Shown here piece by piece: positions 1 through 5,932 of a DNA stretch of 5,932 bases. Numbering within the stretch: position 1 is the stretch's first letter; each line of letters opens with the position of its first letter. Origin of the DNA: Peptococcaceae bacterium (GTDB taxonomy: Bacteria > Bacillota > Desulfotomaculia > Desulfotomaculales > Desulfocucumaceae). Under the pieces are notes generated by a model, which had not been told where the DNA came from, did no database searches, and saw only the letters and a program-made list of their open reading frames with translations. The stretch spans positions 1 to 5,932 of the forward strand of contig JAAXTT010000091.1 of the NCBI GenBank assembly GCA_013336365.1, read 5' to 3'. The translations under genes and the position numbers were made by a program.

Positions 1-1956
1 CATTTCAGTGAAAATGACAAATTTTTAGACAAGGTCTTTATCAGCCTGACTCATTCCACGCTAATCACAGTCATTATTGTCCACCTTCTTGTGTTTCTTA
101 AGCTTTATGAAACAATCTCCCTTTTAGCACTTTATTTTTTTTGTTATCTATTTTATTCATGGTTGAGAGGAAAATCTCCAAGTGCTATCGCCGATGCTAT
201 GGGTATGAAATTGGTAATCAGCTTACTTGATATGTCTGAAGGCAAAAGTGGTTTTAAAAAGGGAATTGCCAATCAGGCAAAGGATTACTTTATTGGGACA
301 ATTGACAAGGCAAAGCTATTTTTAAAAGAATCCCTTACAAAGCCCTTTCAAGGTATTTTACTGTTAGCAGTTATTATTGCAGCAGGGGTAATAAGATTTC
401 AGCATTCTATCCTGCACTCTTATTATGGTGCATCAGACCCTTATGTTCATTTGGCTTGGACAAAATATCTAGGTGCAAATCAGATATATAGGGATGGTAT
501 TTATGCCCAAGGTTATCATGCGGTTATTTCAGCATTAAATAAAATTACCTTTATCGACCCATATTTTATTGTCAGGTTTATCGGACCAATTGCAGGTATT
601 TTATTGGTTGTTTCAATCTATTATTTTGCAAGCAGAAACTTTAGTCAATATGCGGCCTTTATTTCGGTAGCAGTTTTTGGTTTGATTACCGACAGCAGAT
701 TTCCCAGTATTGTTTGGAGGCAAATATCTGCTTTGTCTCAAGAATATTCAGCAATATTTTTACTGCCGGGGTTGCATTTCTTTAATTTATATATTACTAG
801 GAAGTCAAATATTTATTTACTATTGACGGCAGAATGTTTTGCCATTACTCTGTTAATTCACCCATATATAAGTGTTTTTATGATTATGGGATATTTTGCT
901 ATATACCTTAGTTATCCAAGAGAACTGATTAATATAAAATTCTCTGTAAAAACGTTTTTTGCGTTGTTGGCGGCATTTGTTTTGGGATTGTTGCCAATGG
1001 GAATTGGGCTGGGGATGGGTCTGAGCTTTTTCCAGGATGGCTATAAATATGTGACCGGAACCATGAGAGCTCCTGTCTATGGGAATTATTTGGAAAGGAT
1101 TAGCTCTGTTCTGGCCCAGGAAAATTTTTATTTGATTATATTGTTAGCAAGTGCAGGGGTTTTGTTTCTAATAAGCATGGTAAAAATTTGGAATAAGGAT
1201 AGTAGTAGAATATATTTGTCAATGGCATTTATAGTTATTGTATCCTATTTGCTGTTCAAAGCAGATAAATTCGGACTGCCTGTTGCTGTTGATCCTTGGA
1301 GGGCCGGCATTTTTACCGGATTGGCTGCCGGAATTGCTTATGGCGCGTCTCTTGACTTTGTTGATTTGTTGATTAAAGACAATAAGTTGCTTAAGGTTGT
1401 TAAAGGCCTTATTGCGTCCATGGCATTGATAGCTATTTTAGCAGTAGCACCGATAAATATTCCTAAAGGTGATATTTATGAATATGATGAGGCTGTAAAT
1501 TCTTATTTGAGTATAAAAAATTCTTTCCCCATATTAAACTGGACAATTATTGCACCTAATGAACAATATCAACAGTGTCTGGGCTTTGGTTGGCATTATA
1601 ATCTGGTAGATTTTGCTAAAAAAATCCCCCAAGAGGGAAAACCTTCAACAGATGAGGACTTTACAATTCCAACAGATAACATCTTTATCTTTGTTGAGAA
1701 GATTCCTCTCTATTCTAAAGTTCCAGTGAATGATAATGATACTAAAAAGACTATTCCTGAGTTGGTAGGAAGTCCAACAGATTTTTATTATCTAAATCCT
1801 GAGAACAGAAGAATTATCCAAGGTAAGGTTTATTACTGGGCAGAGGATTATTTAAAAAAGAACAGCAATATGAAGGTATATTATGAGGATGAACACATGA
1901 AAATATATTTTATTAAACAGGATAGAAAAAAACCGGTAAAAATGTTCTCTGTTTAA
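1..1956 (+). CDS. Polytopic membrane protein, probable GT-C-type glycosyltransferase (5' end outside window)
   Basis: The frame is open from the first base, so the gene starts upstream; 651 codons are visible before TAA. A GTG at 91 lies inside a hydrophobic helix and is not a credible start. Residues counted from base 1: two hydrophobic stretches (about 19-54), a charged loop presumed cytoplasmic (about 55-115), then about ten further membrane segments to about 484 and a soluble C-terminal domain of about 165 residues. GT-C-like features are an acidic first outer loop after a membrane helix (SDPYVHL, 145-151, then a GYHA motif at 171-174), HPYIS at 287-291 and DPWRAG at 431-436. In GT-C enzymes such as STT3/PglB and ArnT, an acidic motif in that loop binds the metal or lipid-phosphate sugar donor. 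By analogy it would transfer or polymerise glycan outside the membrane; donor and acceptor are unknown. It could instead be a Wzy-like polymerase. The GT-C assignment is by eye and moderate; a polytopic membrane protein is certain. Confidence 0.6.
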   Translation, partial: HFSENDKFLDKVFISLTHSTLITVIIVHLLVFLKLYETISLLALYFFCYLFYSWLRGKSPSAIADAMGMKLVISLLDMSEGKSGFKKGIANQAKDYFIGTIDKAKLFLKESLTKPFQGILLLAVIIAAGVIRFQHSILHSYYGASDPYVHLAWTKYLGANQIYRDGIYAQGYHAVISALNKITFIDPYFIVRFIGPIAGILLVVSIYYFASRNFSQYAAFISVAVFGLITDSRFPSIVWRQISALSQEYSAIFLLPGLHFFNLYITRKSNIYLLLTAECFAITLLIHPYISVFMIMGYFAIYLSYPRELINIKFSVKTFFALLAAFVLGLLPMGIGLGMGLSFFQDGYKYVTGTMRAPVYGNYLERISSVLAQENFYLIILLASAGVLFLISMVKIWNKDSSRIYLSMAFIVIVSYLLFKADKFGLPVAVDPWRAGIFTGLAAGIAYGASLDFVDLLIKDNKLLKVVKGLIASMALIAILAVAPINIPKGDIYEYDEAVNSYLSIKNSFPILNWTIIAPNEQYQQCLGFGWHYNLVDFAKKIPQEGKPSTDEDFTIPTDNIFIFVEKIPLYSKVPVNDNDTKKTIPELVGSPTDFYYLNPENRRIIQGKVYYWAEDYLKKNSNMKVYYEDEHMKIYFIKQDRKKPVKMFSV

Positions 1957-2005
1957 AGAAAGAACAAATCGATATTAAGTATATTTAAACCTATGCATAC
2001 TGTAT

Positions 2006-2014
2006 GGGGGGAAG
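2006..2014 (+). promoter_or_regulatory. Ribosome binding site of the GT2-GtrA gene
   Basis: A run of six G followed by AAG; the G run ends nine bases before the ATG at 2021. It is purine-rich but not a perfect AGGAGG. It supports the ATG at 2021, whose product begins directly with the first beta strand of the GT2 fold. Confidence 0.6.
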
Positions 2015-2020
2015 ATTATA

Positions 2021-3067
2021 ATGACATCTGTAGTAATAATACCCGCCTATCAGCCCGGACCGGAGCTGATAGCTCTGGCAAAAGATTTGCTGAAAGATCC
2101 GGATTTGAAAATAATAGTGATTGACGATGGCTCCACAGGAGATGCTAAGACAGTAATTGAAAAAACATCAAAGCTATCCAATGTGGATATCCTTAAGCAT
2201 GGAGTTAATTTAGGTAAGGGACAGGCACTTAAGACTGGATTTAATCATTTTATAGTCAATTATCAGGATTCATCTGTCGGGGTTGTTACGGCAGATGCTG
2301 ACGGCCAGCATTTGCCTGAAGATATTCGGCGTGTTCTCGAAAAATTGTCTGAAAAGCCTGACAGGCTTTGGCTGGGATGTCGGGAGTTCAGGGGCAGGAT
2401 ACCATTGAGAAGTATTATTGGGAACAATCTTACAAGAGTTGTTTTCCGTTTTATAAGCGGACACAAAATATATGATACTCAAACAGGACTGCGGGGAATT
2501 CCAAGGGAGTTGCTGCCTAACCTACTTCACATTTCTTCAACCGGGTATGATTATGAATTGGAAATGCTCCTGGAGGTTCTGAAGAAAAAATGGCCTATTG
2601 GACAGATAAAAATTAATACGGTTTATACAAATAACAATGCCGGCTCTCATTTTAATCCATTGATAGACTCCTTTAAAATATATTTTGTTTTCCTGCGGTT
2701 TTCTGTATTGGGGATTCTTTCTGCGTTTCTTGATTATGGGATGTTTACCTTGGTTTTTATTAACTCAGAGAATATTTTGCTCAGTACTGTTACAGCTCGA
2801 GTTTTTTCAGGGATATTCAATTTTTTCGGAGGCAAGCTATGGGTTTTTAATAGCAATGACAGAACCTGTCCCGAGATATTTAGATATATGGTCCTGTTTT
2901 TGTTGATTATGAGTATTTCCTATGGGCTGGTAACCAGTGCGGTTATATACCTGGGAATAGGAGTTTATATTGCAAAAGTAATCACGGAGAGTCTGTTGTT
3001 TTTCTTAAGTTTTGCTGCTCAAAATCAATTCGTTTACGGTCTTGACAGAAAGACAAAAAAACGATGA
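2021..3067 (+). CDS. Family 2 glycosyltransferase fused to a GtrA-like membrane domain
   Basis: 348 residues. The N-terminal part (1 to about 215) is a GT-A fold of the dolichol-phosphate-mannose-synthase type: VVIIPAY at 4-10, DDGS at 35-38, NLGKGQALKTG at 63-73, the metal-binding DADGQH at 92-97, DTQTGLRG at 152-159 and GYDYELEML at 175-183. The C-terminal part (about 222-340) has four hydrophobic segments and GtrA features: LRFSVLGILSAFLDYG near 225-240, NFFGGKLWVF at 267-276 and a second N-x-F-V repeat at 335-338. Enzymes of this type move a sugar from a nucleotide donor to polyprenyl phosphate on the inner membrane face; GtrA domains are thought to help flip or place the sugar-lipid. GT2-GtrA fusions are known. 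The gene follows the previous one by 64 bases and probably supplies a lipid-linked sugar to a GT-C enzyme such as that neighbour. The sugar cannot be read from sequence. Confidence 0.9.
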   Translation: MTSVVIIPAYQPGPELIALAKDLLKDPDLKIIVIDDGSTGDAKTVIEKTSKLSNVDILKHGVNLGKGQALKTGFNHFIVNYQDSSVGVVTADADGQHLPEDIRRVLEKLSEKPDRLWLGCREFRGRIPLRSIIGNNLTRVVFRFISGHKIYDTQTGLRGIPRELLPNLLHISSTGYDYELEMLLEVLKKKWPIGQIKINTVYTNNNAGSHFNPLIDSFKIYFVFLRFSVLGILSAFLDYGMFTLVFINSENILLSTVTARVFSGIFNFFGGKLWVFNSNDRTCPEIFRYMVLFLLIMSISYGLVTSAVIYLGIGVYIAKVITESLLFFLSFAAQNQFVYGLDRKTKKR

Positions 3068-3073
3068 CAATCT

Positions 3074-3083
3074 AAAGAGGTGA
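3074..3083 (+). promoter_or_regulatory. Strong Shine-Dalgarno site placed 46 bases ahead of the ATP-grasp ATG
   Basis: AAAGAGGTGA matches the anti-Shine-Dalgarno complement at nearly every base and is one of the best sites in the window. It is too far from the ATG at 3130 to serve it directly. The codon at ideal spacing is ATT at 3088, seven bases after the GAGG core. The site therefore seems to serve a short leader frame. Confidence 0.6.
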
Positions 3084-3087
3084 AATA

Positions 3088-3129
3088 ATTTTTCGCAATA
3101 ATAAATTAATAGTATTGTGTGGTTATTAA
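3088..3129 (+). CDS. Possible 13-residue leader peptide with ATT start, abutting the ATP-grasp gene
   Basis: Starting at ATT 3088, the frame runs 13 codons and stops with TAA at 3127-3129, immediately followed by the ATG of the ATP-grasp gene in the same frame. If initiated with methionine the peptide would read MFRNNKLIVLCGY. It has a near-perfect Shine-Dalgarno site seven bases upstream, while the ATP-grasp ATG has none of its own (the 15 bases before it are TTGTGTGGTTATTAA). The simplest reading is translational coupling, where ribosomes finish the leader and restart at the adjacent ATG. ATT starts are real but rare (infC, pcnB), so this remains a hypothesis. The alternative is a decayed former N-terminus left by an ATG-to-ATT change and a nonsense codon. 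Confidence 0.3.
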   Translation: MFRNNKLIVLCGY

Positions 3130-4326
3130 ATGTCGGATAAAGTCTTGTCAGAAAAAACAGAGCGGGTGCTACTGACCGATGGACAGCAGAGAAAAACATT
3201 GGCAGCAGTCCGATCTCTTGGCAGAAGAGGTGTTGAGGTAACCGCTGCTGAGAAAACTTCTTGGGCAACAGCACTATACTCAAAATATTGCAGCAAGTCC
3301 CTGAAAAGCCCTGACCCTGTCAAATCTCCGGCTGATTATTTGGCCTGGCTGGAGGAGGTTTTGGCTCGGCAAGATATCGATGTATTTATTCCTATGGATG
3401 ATGGTTCAATGGAGGTAGCTGTAAGGTATCAGAAAAGGCTTGGCAAATATTGTAAGCTTTTAGTCCCTAATGAGGAGAGCTATATTAGGGCCCTGGACAA
3501 GGGCTTGGCGGTTCAGGCAGCTAGAGAGGCAGGGTTGGATGTGCCCAAGACTATTGCTCCGGACAGTCTTGCAGACTTGGAAGATCAGACCTCCGGTCTT
3601 AGCTTTCCCCTTGTTGTCAAGCCTAGAAAGAGCTCAGGTTCCAGGGGTATAACCACGGTTAGGAAAATTGGGGATTTGGCTGAATATTATACAAGGATTC
3701 ATGAGAAATACCCTTTTCCACTAATTCAAGAATATATTACTCCCGGAGAAAAATATGATGTGTGTCTTCTTTATGATAACTGTGGCCGCTTAAGGGCATC
3801 ATTTGTGCAAAAAGAGGTCAGATGCTTTCCATTGGAAATGGGTCCCAGTACAGTTCAAGAGAGTGTTTTTCGTCCGGACCTAATAACAAAAGCAGATAAA
3901 TTGATGCAACAATTGAAGTGGCAAGGTGTTGCTGAGGTAGAATTTATGATTGATTCAAAGACTGGAAGAGCAGTATTTATGGAGATCAATCCGAGGTTTT
4001 GGGCGTCTTTACATACTGCTATTTTGGCAGGAGTGGATTTTCCTTGGCTACTATTTCAACTGACCAAGGGAGATGAGATTAAGGATGTGTTTGAGTACAG
4101 GGAAGGTATTAGGTGCAGGTGGCTTCTTCCGGGAGATATTTTGCATTTTATTTATAACAAAAATCGTTTTTCAATGGACCCACCATTTTTTAACCCAACA
4201 GGTTTTCCTCTTTATTATGATGATATTATTTCCAAAGAGGATCCACTGCCGACACTAGGCTTCATTCTTGCCTGTTTTCGCTATTCATTGGATCCCGCTA
4301 TGTGGAAACTGATTTTTAAGCGTTAA
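3130..4326 (+). CDS. ATP-grasp superfamily protein, probable carboxylate-amine ligase
   Basis: 398 residues, soluble, no signal peptide. The N-terminal region (about 11-115) resembles the pre-ATP-grasp Rossmann-like domain, opening with RVLLTDGQ at 12-19 and containing IPMDDGSMEV at 87-96. The ATP-grasp core follows: LVVKPRKSSGSRG at 161-173 (lysine 164 and the glycine-rich phosphate loop), the hinge IQEYI at 199-203, GVAEVEFMID at 266-275 and the metal-binding FMEINPRFWASL at 283-294 with E285 and N287. These enzymes join a carboxylate to an amine through an acyl-phosphate made with ATP. The architecture resembles the stand-alone 'predicted ATP-dependent carboligase' group often found in surface glycan loci. 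ATG at 3130 is the first possible start, since an in-frame TAA precedes it directly. The 5' half looks richer in GC than the first gene (about 53% in 3541-3600 against 35% in 481-540). In this cluster it may acylate an amino sugar, but the substrate is unknown. Confidence 0.85.
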   Translation: MSDKVLSEKTERVLLTDGQQRKTLAAVRSLGRRGVEVTAAEKTSWATALYSKYCSKSLKSPDPVKSPADYLAWLEEVLARQDIDVFIPMDDGSMEVAVRYQKRLGKYCKLLVPNEESYIRALDKGLAVQAAREAGLDVPKTIAPDSLADLEDQTSGLSFPLVVKPRKSSGSRGITTVRKIGDLAEYYTRIHEKYPFPLIQEYITPGEKYDVCLLYDNCGRLRASFVQKEVRCFPLEMGPSTVQESVFRPDLITKADKLMQQLKWQGVAEVEFMIDSKTGRAVFMEINPRFWASLHTAILAGVDFPWLLFQLTKGDEIKDVFEYREGIRCRWLLPGDILHFIYNKNRFSMDPPFFNPTGFPLYYDDIISKEDPLPTLGFILACFRYSLDPAMWKLIFKR

Positions 4327-4335
4327 CTATTTTGT

Positions 4336-4344
4336 AAAGGAGAG
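4336..4344 (+). promoter_or_regulatory. Ribosome binding site that fixes a CTG start for the deacetylase
   Basis: AAAGGAGAG lies ten bases after the ATP-grasp stop. Its GGAG core ends eight bases before the CTG at 4351, normal initiation spacing. An in-frame TGA at 4348 rules out any start further upstream. No ATG, GTG or TTG occurs in this frame until TTG at 4477, where no comparable site is seen. Confidence 0.75.
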
Positions 4345-4350
4345 ATTTGA

Positions 4351-5247
4351 CTGCTTAATGCATTTACAGTAGACGTTGAGGATTGGTATCAGACCCATGA
4401 TTTTAATTTAGATATAAGAAGCTGGAACAGCTTTGAAGATAGAATCGAGAGCAGTACAGATAAAATCCTGGAACTATTGTCCAGGTACAATGTAAAGGGT
4501 ACTTTCTTTGTGCTGGGTTATATTGCCCAAAAACATCCTCAGCTTGTTAAAAAAATTATTTCCGAAGGACATGAAATAGGGTCCCATGGGTTTTGGCACA
4601 AAAAGATTTACAATCAAAGTAAAACTGAATTTCGACATGAGGTGCTATCTTCCAGGGGTGTTTTGGAGGATATAACCGGGCAGCAGGTAAATATGTTTAG
4701 AGCACCCTCTTGGTCTATTTCCACGGATACTCTCTGGGCACTGGAGATTCTTGAGGAAGAAGGATTTATTTGTGATTCCAGTATACAGCCTTTTAAAACT
4801 TATCTTTCCGGCATCACCTATGCGCCGGTCACACCATATCATCCGGTGGTCAATGGCAGGAAACTTAAACTGTTAGAGGTTCCGCCGATGGTTTTACCCT
4901 TAGGAAGATTACGTTTGCCCTTCTCAGGGGGGTTCTACCTCAGAGCCCTTCCCAAGTGGTTTGTGAGTTACGCATTATCTGAAATAAATAAAAAAGGACC
5001 GGGAATGATTTATATTCATCCCTGGGAGCTGGATGTGAGTCAACCCAGATTAAAAGCCTCGCTATTGGCCAAAACTATACACTATTTTAATTTAGGAACA
5101 ACCTTAAATAAATTGGAAAACCTGCTTCAAAATTTCGAATTTGTGTCTATGAGTAGCTTGTTGAAAAGCAGGGAATACCCATCCCTGCCGGTAATATCTG
5201 CAGAGGATGTCCGATATGAAGAAAATAACAGTGTTGGCAAACAATAA
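4351..5247 (+). CDS. Polysaccharide deacetylase, NodB fold with DUF3473-type C-terminus (CTG start)
   Basis: 298 residues from CTG 4351. The product begins LNAFTVDVEDW, closely matching the N-terminus typical of exosortase/PEP-CTERM-associated polysaccharide deacetylases (LNALTVDVEDY-type), with D8, E10 and D11 in the active-site motif. NodB motifs follow: TFFVLG at 51-56, HEIGSHGFWH at 74-83 (H79 and H83 as likely metal ligands) and FRAPSWSI at 116-123. The C-terminal signature is GGFYLRALP at 193-201 and HPWELDVSQPR at 223-233, typical of the DUF3473 region. The family removes N-acetyl groups from glycan hexosamines. There is no signal peptide, so it may act in the cytoplasm on a lipid-linked precursor. 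It lies 24 bases after the ATP-grasp gene and overlaps the flippase by 32 bases, so the three are probably co-translated. The family call is firm; the CTG start is well supported but unusual. No exosortase is visible here. Confidence 0.88.
   Translation: MLNAFTVDVEDWYQTHDFNLDIRSWNSFEDRIESSTDKILELLSRYNVKGTFFVLGYIAQKHPQLVKKIISEGHEIGSHGFWHKKIYNQSKTEFRHEVLSSRGVLEDITGQQVNMFRAPSWSISTDTLWALEILEEEGFICDSSIQPFKTYLSGITYAPVTPYHPVVNGRKLKLLEVPPMVLPLGRLRLPFSGGFYLRALPKWFVSYALSEINKKGPGMIYIHPWELDVSQPRLKASLLAKTIHYFNLGTTLNKLENLLQNFEFVSMSSLLKSREYPSLPVISAEDVRYEENNSVGKQ
5202..5206 (+). promoter_or_regulatory. Ribosome binding site of the flippase gene, inside the deacetylase
   Basis: AGAGG ends nine bases before the ATG at 5216. 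It lies within the deacetylase coding region, as expected for overlapping genes in one transcript, and supports ATG 5216 as the start. Confidence 0.6.
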
Positions 5248-5932
5248 ACATGTATTAAGTGCTGTGACAGCGATTATGGTTATTAATTTAGCTGTGACAG
5301 CAGTTGCACTGTTTAAGGATATCTTTTTGGCGTCCTATTTGGGCACGTCAGGACAGGCGGATGCCTTTTTTCTGGCGTTTTTTATTCCGGATACGGTAGG
5401 CAGTAATTTAGTTGCCAGTGCACTTTCTGTTGCTTGTGTACCATTATTTTCCAAAATTATTGCTTTTCGTCCGGTCGAAGATCTGAGAGCTGCTGTTAAA
5501 GACACAGTAGTATATTTTTCTTTGTTTTCCTTTATATTAATGATAATGTTTTATATTCTTAGAGTTCCTATGGTGAATATGCTGGGAGCGGGGTTATCTG
5601 AGGAAACCAGATATTTATGTGGGAATATATTGGAGATAATATTACCTGCTCTGCTTTTTTTTCCTTTGATTAGTATAAGCTCTGCTTTGCTTCAGGTACA
5701 GGGTAGTTTTAAAATCCCGGCATTAGCCCCCGGATTGTTGAATTTTATCTTTTTTATTGCTCTGATTTATCTATATGTGTTTTCTGTTCCCTTGATAATA
5801 GGAGTTAAGGCCCTAGGACTTTCGATTATTGTATCAGTTATTATTACTGCAGGCTTTCTTTGGTTTTACATTTGGCAGGGAGGGTTTATAAAGCCTCGGC
5901 AGTATATAGGCAAGATTAAAAACCTGATTCAG
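5216..5932 (+). CDS. MurJ/MviN-family lipid-linked glycan flippase (3' end outside window)
   Basis: The frame is open from ATG 5216 to the last base, giving 239 residues, roughly the first half of a family protein of about 500. At least six hydrophobic segments are visible. The family signature is clear: FKDIFLASYLG at 33-43, QADAFFLAFFIPD at 47-59, SALSVACVPLFSKI at 68-81, and later LQVQGSFKIPALAP near 160-173, the stretch that carries the small-motif loop in MviN proteins. MurJ flips lipid II across the inner membrane; MurJ-like proteins in polysaccharide loci can serve other polyprenyl-linked glycans. Aligned by eye to E. coli MurJ, D39 is kept (D49) but R18 and R52 become T28 and G62, and R24 becomes K34. 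That pattern suggests a cluster-specific flippase rather than the housekeeping lipid II enzyme. The start overlaps the deacetylase end by 32 bases and has its own ribosome binding site. Confidence 0.88.
   Translation, partial: MKKITVLANNKHVLSAVTAIMVINLAVTAVALFKDIFLASYLGTSGQADAFFLAFFIPDTVGSNLVASALSVACVPLFSKIIAFRPVEDLRAAVKDTVVYFSLFSFILMIMFYILRVPMVNMLGAGLSEETRYLCGNILEIILPALLFFPLISISSALLQVQGSFKIPALAPGLLNFIFFIALIYLYVFSVPLIIGVKALGLSIIVSVIITAGFLWFYIWQGGFIKPRQYIGKIKNLIQ
5261..5301 (+). repeat. Two copies of an 11-base near-palindrome, 30 bases apart, in the flippase 5' end
   Basis: GCTGTGACAGC occurs at 5261-5271 and again at 5291-5301. Each copy is a perfect inverted repeat of five bases around one central base. 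Both are in the same coding phase and specify Ala-Val-Thr-Ala at residues 16-19 and 26-29, so a short protein-level repeat in the first membrane segment explains at least part of the match. Confidence 0.5.

Noticed and set aside
91..1956. GTG at 91 as the true start of the membrane protein
   Set aside because: The frame is open to base 1, the GTG falls within a hydrophobic helix, and no ribosome binding site precedes it. The gene begins before the window.
1951..1990. Inverted repeat GTTTAAA ... TTTAAAC as a terminator
   Set aside because: The arms are only seven bases, all but one pair A/T, with a 26-base loop and no following T run. It would not form a stable terminator hairpin.
1996..2006. 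CATACTGTATG palindrome upstream of the GT2 gene as an operator
   Set aside because: Single copy, five-base arms, and no convincing -35/-10 promoter pair in the 64-base gap; too short to claim.
2263..2482. Antisense open frames across the GT2 gene
   Set aside because: Two overlapping frames lie wholly opposite conserved GT2 codons and have no recognisable product; they are shadows.
3005..3323. Antisense open frames across the GT2/ATP-grasp junction
   Set aside because: They run opposite the end of one clear gene and the start of another, with compositions typical of shadow frames.
4347..4360. TTG 4347 or ATG 4358 as alternative starts after the 4336 ribosome binding site
   Set aside because: Both are in other frames and hit stops within a few codons.
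4477..5247. TTG 4477 as the start of the deacetylase
   Set aside because: It would remove the conserved TVDVED motif, while a good ribosome binding site and CTG exist at 4336-4353.

Overview
The window is a slice of a cell-surface glycan (exopolysaccharide, capsule or glycolipid) biosynthesis cluster. It has five genes, all on the + strand and tightly packed, and both ends are cut through a gene. AT-rich sequence, good Shine-Dalgarno sites, overlapping or nearly touching genes and non-ATG starts suggest a low-to-mid GC Gram-positive, probably a Clostridia-like member of the Bacillota. That placement is an inference from style, not from a marker gene.

Layout. Positions 1-1956 hold the 3' part of a large polytopic membrane protein with GT-C-type glycosyltransferase features; its start lies outside the window. 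Positions 2021-3067 encode a family 2 glycosyltransferase fused to a GtrA-like four-helix membrane domain. The 62-base gap that follows holds a strong Shine-Dalgarno site and a possible 13-codon leader frame ending directly against the next start. Positions 3130-4326 encode a stand-alone ATP-grasp ligase. Positions 4351-5247 encode a NodB-type polysaccharide deacetylase of the kind found with exosortase/EPS loci (DUF3473-type C-terminus). Its start appears to be a CTG codon; the nearest conventional in-frame start would remove the catalytic DVED motif. From 5216 to the window end runs the N-terminal 239 residues of a MurJ/MviN-type flippase, overlapping the deacetylase by 32 bases.

How they may work together (inference). 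The GT2-GtrA protein would load a sugar on a polyprenyl phosphate or move it across the membrane. The ATP-grasp enzyme and the deacetylase both lack a signal peptide, so both could modify a lipid-linked sugar in the cytoplasm: one could expose an amine and the other could acylate an amine. The MurJ-like protein would flip the product, and the GT-C-like protein would transfer or polymerise it outside. The flippase lacks two of the arginines essential in E. coli MurJ, which argues for a substrate other than lipid II.

No RNA gene, CRISPR array, insertion sequence, clear promoter or intrinsic terminator was seen. No gene-free stretch exceeds 64 bases.
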